Positions 28,035 through 37,400 of a stretch of DNA of 64,000 nucleotides are shown piece after piece. Source of the stretch: Cellulosimicrobium marinum (lineage in GTDB: Bacteria; Actinomycetota; Actinomycetes; Actinomycetales; Cellulomonadaceae); contig NZ_JAJBZH010000002.1 of the NCBI RefSeq assembly GCF_020551945.1, positions 1 through 64,000 on the forward strand, read 5' to 3'. Positions within the stretch are counted from its first letter, which is position 1. Every line of letters begins with the position of its first letter. The notes beneath the pieces were generated by a model, which saw nothing but the letters and a program-made list of their open reading frames with translations, was not told where the DNA came from and did not search any database. The position numbers were made by a program, and so were the translations under genes.

Positions 28035-28952
28035 TCAGGCGAACGCGATCTCGGCGGCGGCGTCGACCATCTCGTCGAGCACCGCGCTGACGGCGGGGCG
28101 GGGTTCGTGCCGGGTGGCGCGGTGGCGTGCGACGAGCCGCCGGGAGCCGAGGCCGGGCAGGCCGACGACGGTGACGCCGTCGGGCACCTCGTCGGAGGCG
28201 CCGCCCTCGACGGCGAGCGCGGGCAGCATGGCAACGCCGAGCCCGGCGGCGACGAGGGACAGGGCGACGTCGAAGTCGTAGTAGAGGTGGCGGGTGCTCA
28301 GCCCGCCGAGGCCCTGGGAGAGACGGCGCAGCGCGCGGGCGGCGGCGGTGTCGGGCTGGGGTCCGAGCCAGACGGCGTCGCGCACGTCGTCGAGACGTGC
28401 GGGGGTGGGCATGGAGGCGGGGACGACGAGGCGCCAAGGCTCTTCGAGGAGCACGACCTCGTGGGTCCCGCGGGGCGCGGGGTTCTCGGCGGCCTCGAAG
28501 TCGCGCTCGAGGAGGACGACGTCGAGGTCGCCGCCGCGCAGGAGGCGCAGTGCCTCGGCGGGTTCGCGTTCCTGGACGTCGAGGTCGATGCCGGGGGCGG
28601 TCTCGGCGAGGCGTTGCGCGACGGGGGCGACGACGGAGCGGATGGCGGACTGGAACGCGCCGACGGCGACGCGGCCGGTGACCTCGTCGCCGAGTGCGGC
28701 GAGCTCCTTGCGTGCTTCGACGAGCTCGGTCTCGATGCGTTCGGCGACGTCGGCGAGCACGCGGCCGGCGGGGGTGAGCGTCACGCCGCGGGGGCCGCGG
28801 TCGAGGACGGTGACGCCCTCCTCGGCCTCGAGTCGCTGGATCTGCTGGGACACGGCGGACGGGGTCACTCGTAGGAGATCCGCGGCCGCGAGCACACCTC
28901 CGCCCCGGTGGACGGCAAGGAGGAAGGCAAGCCTGCGTGGGTCCGTGGCCAT
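28035..28952 (-). CDS. LysR-family transcriptional regulator
   Basis: A 305-aa LysR protein. The N-terminal winged helix (LLAVHRGGGVLAAADLLRVT, then PSAVSQQIQRLE) is followed by the two-lobed effector domain (VAVGAFQSAI…, LDVVLLERDF…, LGVAMLPALAVEGG). It is divergent from a small membrane-protein gene, 212 nt away, which LysR proteins often control. The effector is unknown. The ATG is at 28950-28952, in the AT-rich divergent promoter region. Confidence 0.93.
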   Translation of the reverse strand: MATDPRRLAFLLAVHRGGGVLAAADLLRVTPSAVSQQIQRLEAEEGVTVLDRGPRGVTLTPAGRVLADVAERIETELVEARKELAALGDEVTGRVAVGAFQSAIRSVVAPVAQRLAETAPGIDLDVQEREPAEALRLLRGGDLDVVLLERDFEAAENPAPRGTHEVVLLEEPWRLVVPASMPTPARLDDVRDAVWLGPQPDTAAARALRRLSQGLGGLSTRHLYYDFDVALSLVAAGLGVAMLPALAVEGGASDEVPDGVTVVGLPGLGSRRLVARHRATRHEPRPAVSAVLDEMVDAAAEIAFA

Positions 28953-29164
28953 GTAGACATACTAAACGCCCACTCAAGGAAGATTCGATTGTGCTGAACG
29001 TCAGAGAGCCCCACACTGGTCGTGGCGCCGATCGGTTTCCTCCTCCTACGGGTCGGCGCCAGAGCTTGCACCACCCCGCGCCACCAGCCACGAGCCCGGA
29101 GCGCACAGCCTCCGCAGCGCCGCGGAAAACCCCTCCACCCCTTCGTCGCTTCCCGGAGCCCGCT
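28953..29164. promoter_or_regulatory. divergent promoter region of the LysR gene and a membrane protein gene
   Basis: An AT-rich block at about 28953-29000 lies directly before the LysR start and is the likely shared promoter and operator region. I cannot define a T-N11-A site with confidence. The remainder up to 29164 is GC-rich leader for the plus-strand gene. Confidence 0.4.
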
Positions 29165-29572
29165 GTGCCTGTCACCCTCGACACCTTCGTCATGATCCTC
29201 GGTTGGGTCGGCGCCGCCGCCGGCGTCGTCGCGTACGCGCAGGTCACCCGCGGCCGCTGGTCCGCGTCGTCCGCGCCCTTCCAGCTCACCAACCTCACCG
29301 CGGCCGGACTCATGGGTCTCGTCGCCGCGGCGAACGGCGTGTGGCCGTCCGTGTTCGCCAACCTCGTGTGGATCGTCATCGGCGTGCAGGCGGTCGTGCT
29401 CATCGTGCGGGCACGTCGCGCGCGCCGTCGTACCGTCGAGCCCGTCGCGGCGCCGGAGCCCCTGCTGATCGCGGGGAACCTCACGGGTGCGGTCGTCGTC
29501 GGGTCGGTCGTCGGGTCCGTCGCCGTGACCGACGACGAGCCCGCACCCCAGGAGGTCGGGCTCGCCGCCTGA
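29165..29572 (+). CDS. CBU_0592-family small membrane protein
   Basis: A 135-aa protein with three hydrophobic helices. MILGWVGAAAGVVAYAQVTR, the FQLTNLTAAGLMGLVAA segment and WPSVFANLVWIVIGVQAVVL match the pattern of the small CBU_0592-type membrane proteins (function unknown), followed by a basic stretch and a further hydrophobic segment (TGAVVVGSVVGSVAV). The GTG at 29165 is chosen because CGGAGCCC lies upstream and the family starts near this point; an in-frame ATG at 29191 is the alternative. It is divergent from the LysR gene and nearly abuts the convergent DUF1761 gene. Confidence 0.75.
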   Translation: MPVTLDTFVMILGWVGAAAGVVAYAQVTRGRWSASSAPFQLTNLTAAGLMGLVAAANGVWPSVFANLVWIVIGVQAVVLIVRARRARRRTVEPVAAPEPLLIAGNLTGAVVVGSVVGSVAVTDDEPAPQEVGLAA

Positions 29573-29575
29573 CCG

Positions 29576-30004
29576 TCACACCCCGGCGGGCGTGATGAGC
29601 CCGACGAGCAGCCCCATGACGAGCAGCGTGACGAGCTCGTGCGCGACGTTCAACACGGTCAGGCCCGCCGGGCGGCCCTCGAACGCGTCGTGCGTGACGA
29701 ACCGCGCGGCCGTGAAGCCCGCCCACAGCACCACGGCGGTGAGCAGGGCGTTGACCAGGTAGCCGCCGCCGTAGAACGACCAGGCGAGGTACGTCGCCCC
29801 CGCGAGCACCCACGCCGTCACGAAGCTCACCACGACCGTGACCACGATCGGCCCGACGGCGTCCCGCCCCTCCCCGGACGGGTCCACCTTCGCGACGCGC
29901 ATCCAGTACGTGCCGAACACCTTCGGCGTGTACCAGACCGACCCGACGAGCATGCTCGACGCCGTGGCGGCGAGCACCGCCCAGTAGTTGATCTCCGGAA
30001 CCAT
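29576..30004 (-). CDS. DUF1761 family membrane protein
   Basis: A 142-aa protein with four predicted transmembrane helices. It begins MVPEINYWAVLAATASSMLV and continues with SVWYTPKVFGTYWM, the signature of the DUF1761 family of unknown function. The ATG at 30002-30004 is preferred because the family begins right there; an upstream in-frame ATG at 30094 adds 30 non-family residues. It ends 3 nt from the stop of the convergent gene. Confidence 0.8.
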   Translation of the reverse strand: MVPEINYWAVLAATASSMLVGSVWYTPKVFGTYWMRVAKVDPSGEGRDAVGPIVVTVVVSFVTAWVLAGATYLAWSFYGGGYLVNALLTAVVLWAGFTAARFVTHDAFEGRPAGLTVLNVAHELVTLLVMGLLVGLITPAGV

Positions 30005-30227
30005 CGCACCGCCCCTTCGCGCCGACGACCCTCCTCGGAGCGTACCGACGCCGCCCCGCGCCGTCGCCGCGACGCCACGCATGACATCCGTCATGCCTCA
30101 CCCGTGACGGACCCCCGGAAGCCGGTGACACCGGGCACGGCCTGCGGCGACTCCCGGGCGGAAGGATCGTCCTGTCGGCACGGGCCGGCAGCACGACGAC
30201 CGCACCGCGAGCGCCCAGGAGGGCCCC

Positions 30228-30710
30228 ATGATCGAGAGCCTGCAGGACTTCACCGAGAGCCTCCCTCCGTTCCTGCAGTGGGTGGGCGTCATGCTGGCCG
30301 GCGCGATCCCGTTCGTCGAGTCGTACTTCGGGTCGGTGATCGGCGTGCTCGCGGGTCTCCCCACGCCGGTCGCGATCGGGGCCGCCGTGCTGGGCAACAT
30401 CCTGTGCATGGTCGTCCTCGTCTACGGGGCGAGCGCGGTCCGCGGTCGCGTCGCCCGGGCGCCGCGCGAGGAGTCGCCGCGCCGCACAAAGCTGCGCCGC
30501 GCGTTCGAGCGGTACGGCGTCCCGGGCGTGAGCCTGCTCGGCCAGACGATCCTGCCCAGCCAGATCACGTCGGCGGCGATGGTGTCGTTCGGGGCGCCGC
30601 GCAACCGCGTCGTGCTCTGGCAGATCATCTCGATCACGCTGTGGGGCACCGCGTTCGGCGTGCTGGCCACGCTCGGGTTCGACGCGGCGGGCCTGGCGAG
30701 CGCCGCCTGA
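30228..30710 (+). CDS. small multidrug export-type membrane protein (PF06695-like)
   Basis: A 160-aa membrane protein with about four helices. GAIPFVESYFGSVIGVLAG and GVPGVSLLGQTILPSQITSA are the recognisable blocks of the 'putative small multi-drug export protein' family, which is related to SNARE-associated/DedA-like proteins. The proposed export role rests on the family name only. AGGAGGGCCCC precedes the ATG. It is monocistronic and converges with the HdeD-like gene. Confidence 0.8.
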   Translation: MIESLQDFTESLPPFLQWVGVMLAGAIPFVESYFGSVIGVLAGLPTPVAIGAAVLGNILCMVVLVYGASAVRGRVARAPREESPRRTKLRRAFERYGVPGVSLLGQTILPSQITSAAMVSFGAPRNRVVLWQIISITLWGTAFGVLATLGFDAAGLASAA

Positions 30711-30746
30711 CCGCGCACCGCCCGGTCGGTGTCCGGTCGGCGCCCG

Positions 30747-31412
30747 TCAGGTCGCCGGGACGTCCGGCTCCGGCGGGGCGGTCTCGGTCTCCGCCCGACG
30801 GCGGTCGCTCACCGCCGTGCTGGTGGCGAACGCCCCGACGAGGAGCACGACCCCGGCGACCACGAGGTACAGCGCGACGAGGAGCGCCGCGGTCGTCCAG
30901 GAGTCGGTGGGCCGGGCGAGCAGGACGACGCCGAGCACGAGCCACAGCACGGCGTTCGCGAGCTGCCAGTCCCACCCGGGGGTGCGCGAGCGGCGTGCGC
31001 GCAACGCCCCGAGGACGCCGATCACACCGGCGACGCACGCCCAGATCCCCACGACACGGAACAGCAGCGGCCCGCTCATCGAGGGCCACACGGCGATGAG
31101 CACCGCCGCGACGACGCTCACGATCCCCGCGACGAGCCGCCAGCCCACGCCGTCGTCGTCCGCGGACCGGGACCCGGACCCACCCGACCGCCGTCCGCGG
31201 CCGGGGCTGCCCTCGAGGGCGAGGATGACGCCCTGCACGAAGATCACGAGCGCGAGCAGCCACCGCAGCCAGCGCAGCCCGTCGTCGGGGCGGACGAACA
31301 GCACCACCCCCACGACGAGGTACGCCGCTGCCCGCAGGTAGACCAGGCCCCACAGCCTCCGGGCGGTGCCGACCGCGCGGTCGGACAGCATCGTCGCTCC
31401 GTCGTCGCTCAT
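30747..31412 (-). CDS. HdeD family (DUF308) membrane protein
   Basis: A 221-aa protein with six predicted transmembrane helices in three hairpins, as in HdeD/DUF308. GLVYLRAAAYLVVGVVLFVR, WRLVAGIVSVVAAVLIAVWP and WQLANAVLWLVLGVVLLARP are the repeated units. HdeD helps acid resistance in E. coli; in actinobacteria the role is unknown. It has a charged linker after the first pair of helices and a charged C-terminal tail. The start is an ATG; a second in-frame ATG follows at codon 8. Confidence 0.85.
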   Translation of the reverse strand: MSDDGATMLSDRAVGTARRLWGLVYLRAAAYLVVGVVLFVRPDDGLRWLRWLLALVIFVQGVILALEGSPGRGRRSGGSGSRSADDDGVGWRLVAGIVSVVAAVLIAVWPSMSGPLLFRVVGIWACVAGVIGVLGALRARRSRTPGWDWQLANAVLWLVLGVVLLARPTDSWTTAALLVALYLVVAGVVLLVGAFATSTAVSDRRRAETETAPPEPDVPAT

Positions 31413-31460
31413 GCGGTGTCCTCCTCGGCCCGGCCGGTCGCCCCGGCAGGGGTCGTCGTC

Positions 31461-31475
31461 GCCCGCAGCGCGGGC
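31461..31475 (-). terminator. hairpin after the giant surface protein gene
   Basis: A perfect GCCCGC/GCGGGC stem with a 3-nt loop lies 3 nt after the stop of the large minus-strand gene. It is short but all G-C, and no T-tract follows. Confidence 0.4.
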
Positions 31476-31478
31476 CTG

Positions 31479-34400
31479 TCAGGTGTCCCGTCGCGCGGAC
31501 CGCAGGCGCGTGCCGGCCAGCAGCCCGCCGAGCAGGATCAGGACGAGCGCGGTCGCCACGAGGCCGTTCCACTGCCCGCCGGTCTGCGGCAGCGAACCCT
31601 GCGGCGTGGTTCCCGGCCCCGGTTCGACGGGCAGAGCCGGTTCGACGGGCGGGGCCGCGGGCGGCACGACGACCGGGACGGTGGTCGAGCAGTCCGGGTT
31701 CACGGAGGCCAGCAGGGTCGGCAGCGGGACGGCAGCAGCTGCGGACATCCCCACGGGGCTCATCGACGGGTCGACGGCGCACGTGGACTCCGGCGGTCCG
31801 GTCACCACGTTGTCGAGCTGCCCGTCGCCGGTGGCGGGGGCGTTCACCGTGACCGAGTAGGTCAGGGTGACGTCGGCGCCCGGGTCCAGCGGTCCCGACC
31901 ACGTGAGCTCCGGCTCCGCGAACGCGACCGCACCGACGTCCGGGGCGGCCGCCGCGTCGTCGTTCCACGCTGCGTCGTCGAGGACGGCCGACAGGTCGTC
32001 GGTGACCTCCGCCGGGTCGTCGTCCGTGTAGACGAACGTCCCGGTGTTCGTGACGACCACCGTGTAGGCGACCACGTCACCCGGCTGCACCTCGTCGCCC
32101 GCGTCGGAGGTCTTGACGATCTCCAGCGCCCGGACCGGCGTGGTGGTGGTGCAGCCCTCGTCGCTGCCGTCGGCGCACGTGGACTCCGGCGGCCCGGTGA
32201 CGACGTTGACGAGGTCGCCGTCGCCGGAGACCGTGTCCGTGACGGTGACCGTGTAGGTGATCGTCACCGACGCGCCGACGGCGAGCGGACCGGTCCAGGT
32301 GAGCGTCGTACCGTCCACGGCGACGGCGCCCTGGTCGGGCGCGACCCCGACCGACGCCGCGTCGAGCGTCGCGTCGTCGAGCACGTCGGACAGGTCGTCG
32401 CTCACGACGGCCGGGGCCGATGCCGCGTAGTCCGCCGCGCCCGTGTTCGTCACGGTGACCGTGTAGGTGACGTCCTGTGTCGGGCCCGCCCAGTCCTCGC
32501 CGCCCTGCGTCGTCACGGACTTCTCGATCGTGAGCGCGCCCACCGGCGTCCGTGTGCCGGCGCACGGCCTGCCGGTGTCCGGGTCCACGCCGTCGACGCA
32601 CGGCGGGGTGGGCGGGAGGGTCGGCCCGCAGGTGCCGTCCGCGCAGGTCGGCGGTGCCGGCGGCTCGAACACGACGTTGTCGAGCACGCCGTCCCCGGTG
32701 ACCGGGTCGTCCACCGTCACCGAGTAGGTGATCTCCACCGACTCGCCGCCTGCGAGCGGCCCCACCCACACCAGCCGCGGCGCGGCCCACACCAGCGTGC
32801 CGCCGTCGGGCTCGACGCGGGCGTCACCGCCGTACGCGGCGTCGTCGAGGACGCCCGTGAGGTCGTCGATCACCGCGGCGGGAAACTCCTGCGTGTAGGG
32901 CGCCTGCGACAGGTTCGTCACCGTGACGGTGTACGTCACCGTTCCGCCCGGGACCACGGGCCCGTCGGGCTCGGCCGTCTTCGTGACCTCGAGCTGCCGC
33001 GAGGGCACCACGACGGTGCAGCCGGGTGCGGACGGGTCGGCGCAGGTGGACTCGGGCGGCCCGGTCACGACGTTGCCCAGCACGCCGTCGCCGCTCAGCG
33101 GGTCGTTCACCTGCACCGTGTAGGTGACCGTCACCGACTCGCCCACCGCGAGCGGGCCGGACCAGCGCAGCGTGCTGCCGTCGTCCGTCACCGCCCCCTG
33201 GTCGGGGGTGGCGGTCGCGTCGCCGGCGTACGTGGCGTCGTCGAGCACGCCGGAGAGGTCGTCGTCCCAGGTCGCCGGGTCGTCCTCGGTGTAGTCGAAG
33301 CCTCCGGTGTTGGTGACCGTCACGGCGTACGTGAGCACCTCGCCGGGCGTGATGTCGTCCTCGTCCGGGGACACCTTCTCCTTGACGAGGTCGAGCTGGC
33401 GCACCGGGTCGGTCACGGTGCAGCCCTCCTCCGTGCCGGCGACGCACGAGGACTCCGGCGGGCCGGTCACGGTGTTGGTGAGGACGCCGTCGCCGCCCTC
33501 CGGCAGGGGGGCGCCGACGGTCACGGAGTAGGTGACCGTCACGGTGTCGCCGACGGCGAGCGGGCCGGACCAGGAGAGCGCGTCGCCGTCGCGAGCGGCC
33601 GTGCCCTGGTCCGGTGCCACGACGACCGAGCCGTCCTCGAACGCGGCGTCGTCGAGCACGTCCGCCAGGTCGTCGGTGAACGACGCCGGGGCGTCGGCCG
33701 TGTAGTCGACCTCGCCGGTGTTCTCGACCGTGACGGTGTACGTCACGGTGTCGCCCGGGAGGACGGTGTCGCCGGCGTCCGACGTCTTGGTGAGGCCCAG
33801 CCCCGGTTCGAGTACGGGGACCTCGGTCGTGCAGCCCGGGTCGACCGGGTCGGCGTCCTCGGGGCAGGTGGACTCGGGCGGGCCGACGACCGCGTTCGTC
33901 AGGGTGCCGTCTCCCGAGAGGGGGTCGGTCACGGTGAGCGTGTAGGTGAGCGTCACGGTCTCGTCGACGGCGAGCGGGCCGGTCCAGGTGAGGTCGGGCG
34001 CCGTGAACGACGCCTCGCCCTGGTCCGGCTCGACCGTCACGTCCCCGTCCCACGTCGCGTCGTCGAGCACGGCGGACAGGTCGTCGGTCACCGTGAGGAG
34101 CGAGTCCGGGTCGGTGTAGGCGGCCTGTCCCGTGTTCGTGATCTCCACGGTGTAGGTCACCTCGTCGCCGAGCGGCACCCCGTCCGCGGGCTCGACGGAC
34201 TTGACGACCTCCACCGCGCGCACCGGGAGAGTGACCGTGCAGCCCGGGTCGGCCGGGAGCTGCGCGGGGTCGCACGGGGACTCCGGCGGGCCGACGACCG
34301 TGTTGTCGAGCAGGCCGTCGCCGGAGAGCGGCGCGTCGACGGTCACCGTGTACGTGATCGTCACCGTCGCCCCGGCCGCGAGGGCCCCGGACCAGGTGAT

Positions 34401-37400
34401 CGCCTCCGTGTCGGCGTCGAACTCCGCGTCCGGCGGGGACGGGTCGGTCGTGACGGTCCCGAACGTCGCGTCGTCGAGCACGTCGCCCAGGTCGTCGGAC
34501 ACGACGGCGGGGTCGAGGAACGTGTAGTCGGTCCCGCCCGTGTTGGTGACCTCGATCGTGTAGGTGACCTCGTCGCCCGGGAGCACGGCGCCGGTCGCCC
34601 TGGAGGTCTTGACGATCCCGAGGGAGCGCACCGGCGTGGTGGTCGAGCAGTCCGGGTCCGCCGGGTCGGCGTCCTCGTCGCAGTTCGACTCCGGGGGACC
34701 CGTGACGGCGTTGGTGAGGACGCCGTCGCCGTCGTCGGGCAGCGGGTCGTCGACCGTCACCGCGTACGTGATCGTCACGGTCTCCCCGATCGCGAGCGGA
34801 CCGGTCCACGTGAGGGTCGGGTCCGTGAACGTCGCCTCTCCCTGGTCCGGCTCCACGACGATCGAGCCCGGGGCGACGGTCGCGTCGTCCAGCACCTCGG
34901 TCAGGTCGTCGGACACGGTGAGGAGGCTGCCCGGGTCCGTGTAGTCGACGCCCCCGGTGTTCGTCACGTCCAGCGTGTACGTCACGGTGCTCCCCGGCAC
35001 CACGTCGCCCAGGGAGCCCGCGGTCTTGACGATCTGTACCGCCCGGACCGGGGTGGTGGTCGAGCACACGGGGTCGGCGGGGTCGTCGCCGTCGGGGCAC
35101 GTCGACTCCGGCGGGCCGGTGACCGCGTTGGTGAGCACGGCGTCCCCGTCCTCGGGCAGCGGGTCGCCCACCGTCACCGCGTAGGTGAGCGTGACGGTCT
35201 CCCCGGCGGCCACGGGGCCGGACCAGGTCAGCGTGGTCGGTGCCCAGGTCGGGAGCGGGGGCGTCCCGCCGGAGTCCGACGACGCGGTGAACGAGTTCTC
35301 GTCGAGCGTGCCGTCGTCGACGACGCCCGCGAGGTCGTCGGTGACCGTCACGGGGTCGTCCGCGGGGTACGCGACGGTGCTCGGGTTGGTCACCTCGACG
35401 GTGTACGTGATCGTGTCGCCCGGCAGGAGCGCCGCGGGCGCGTCGGACGTCTTCGCGATCTCCAGCCACCGGACCGGTGTCGTCGTCGCGCAGCCCGGGT
35501 CCGTCGACCCGGGGGCACAGTTCGACTCGGGCGGCCCGAGGACCGCGTTCGTGAGCACGCCGTCACCGCCCGGCGGGTCGTCCACCGTCACCGAGTAGGT
35601 GAGCGTCACCGTCTCCCCGGCCCCGAGGGGGCCGAACCAGCGCAGCTCGGTCCCCGTCACGTCCAGGGTGCCCTGGTCGGGGTCGACGGTCGCGCCACCG
35701 TCGTAGCCCGCGTCGTCGAGCACGCCCGCCAGGTCGTCCGTGACCTCCGCGGGCGCGTCGTCGGTGTAGTCCGTCGCGCCGGTGTTCGTCACCTCGACCG
35801 TGTACGACACCGTGCCGCCCGGCAGGAGCGGGTCGGACGACGGCTCGGCCGTCTTGACGATCCCGAGGCCCGGCGCGGGGAGCACGACGACGCAGTCCGG
35901 GTCGACCGGGTCGTCGCCCGGGGCGCAGGTCGACTCGGGCGGCCCCTCGACGACGTTGCGCAGCACGCTGTCCCCCGTGACCGGGTCGTCGACCGTCACC
36001 GAGTACGTGACCGTCACCGACTCGCCTGCCGCGAGGGGACCGGACCAGGTGAGCGTCCCGTCCGCGTACGACACCGTGCCCTGCGCGGGGACGACCGTCG
36101 CGTCGCCCCCGTACTGCGCGTCGTCGAGCACGGCCGCGAGGTCGTCGTCCACGACGGCCGGGTCGGCGAGGGTGTAGTCGTACCCGCCCGTGTTCTCCAC
36201 GGTGAAGGAGTACTGGATGACCTGCCCGGGGACGAGCGTCGTCACCGGCTCGGACGTCTTCTCGATCGCGAGCGACCGCACCGGTGTCGTCACCGTGCAC
36301 GCGGGGTCTGCGGGCTCGACGTCGGGGTCGCACGTGGACCCCGGCGCCACGACCGTGTTGCTCAGGACGCCGTCCCCGCCGGGCGGGTCGTCGACCGTCA
36401 CCGTGTACGTGATCGTCACCGACTCGCCCACGGCGAGCGGCCCCTCCCACGTCAGGGTCGTCCCGACGACGTCGACGGCACCACGGTCCGGGTCGACGGT
36501 CGCGTCGTCGCCGTACGTCGCGTCGTCGAGCACATCCGCCAGGTCGTCCGTGACCGACGCCGGGTCGCTCGCCGTGTAGTCGACGCCCCCGGTGTTCTCG
36601 ACGGTGATCGCGTACTCCACCACGTTGCCCGGCTGTGCCGTCGGGCCCGCGTCGGACGTCTTCGCCACGGTGAGCTCGCGCTCCACGACGGTGACGACGT
36701 GGTCCTCGACCTCGCCGCCCGTCCACGCGCCCGTCGGCTGCGGGTCGGCGTTCGCGCCGGCGAACAGCCGCACGCGCAGGTAGGAGTCGCCCAGCACGCC
36801 GGGTGCGGGCACCGTCACCGGGTACGTCGCCGATCCGCTGGCCGCCGGTACCGTGACCGCGGCGCTCGCCTCGTCCGCGCCGAACGCGCCGTCCAGGTCG
36901 GCGTCGAGCCACGCCACGAGAGTCGCGTCGGTGGTCGAGTCGTTCGTCGCGACGACGTCGACCACGAGGTCTTCGCCGATCTCGGCCGTCACGGGCCCGG
37001 CGACCGCACCCTCGTCGTCCACCCCGGCCAGGTCGTCCCCGTCCGCGCCCGCGGAGGGCGCGCCGTCGGACTCCGTGTCCACCGTGTTCGCGTCCCCGAG
37101 CATGAGCGGTGCCGTGCTCGACGCCGCGTCGTGGTCGACGACGGCGTGCCGCGCGCCGTCCGACGCGAGGAGCGTCCCGTACGAGTCCGGTGCGTCGCCG
37201 AGGTCGAGCGGCAGGTCGACGACCTCGACGGCGTGGTCCTCGACCTCGCCGCCGTCCCACGCGCCGACGGGCTGCGGACCCGGGTTCGCCCCGGCGAAGA
37301 GCCGCAGCCGGACGAACGTGTCGCCCTCGGCGTCGGGGGCGGGCAGGGTCACGGGGTACACGTCCGTGCCGCTGCCTGCGGGGACGGTCACCGCGGCGCT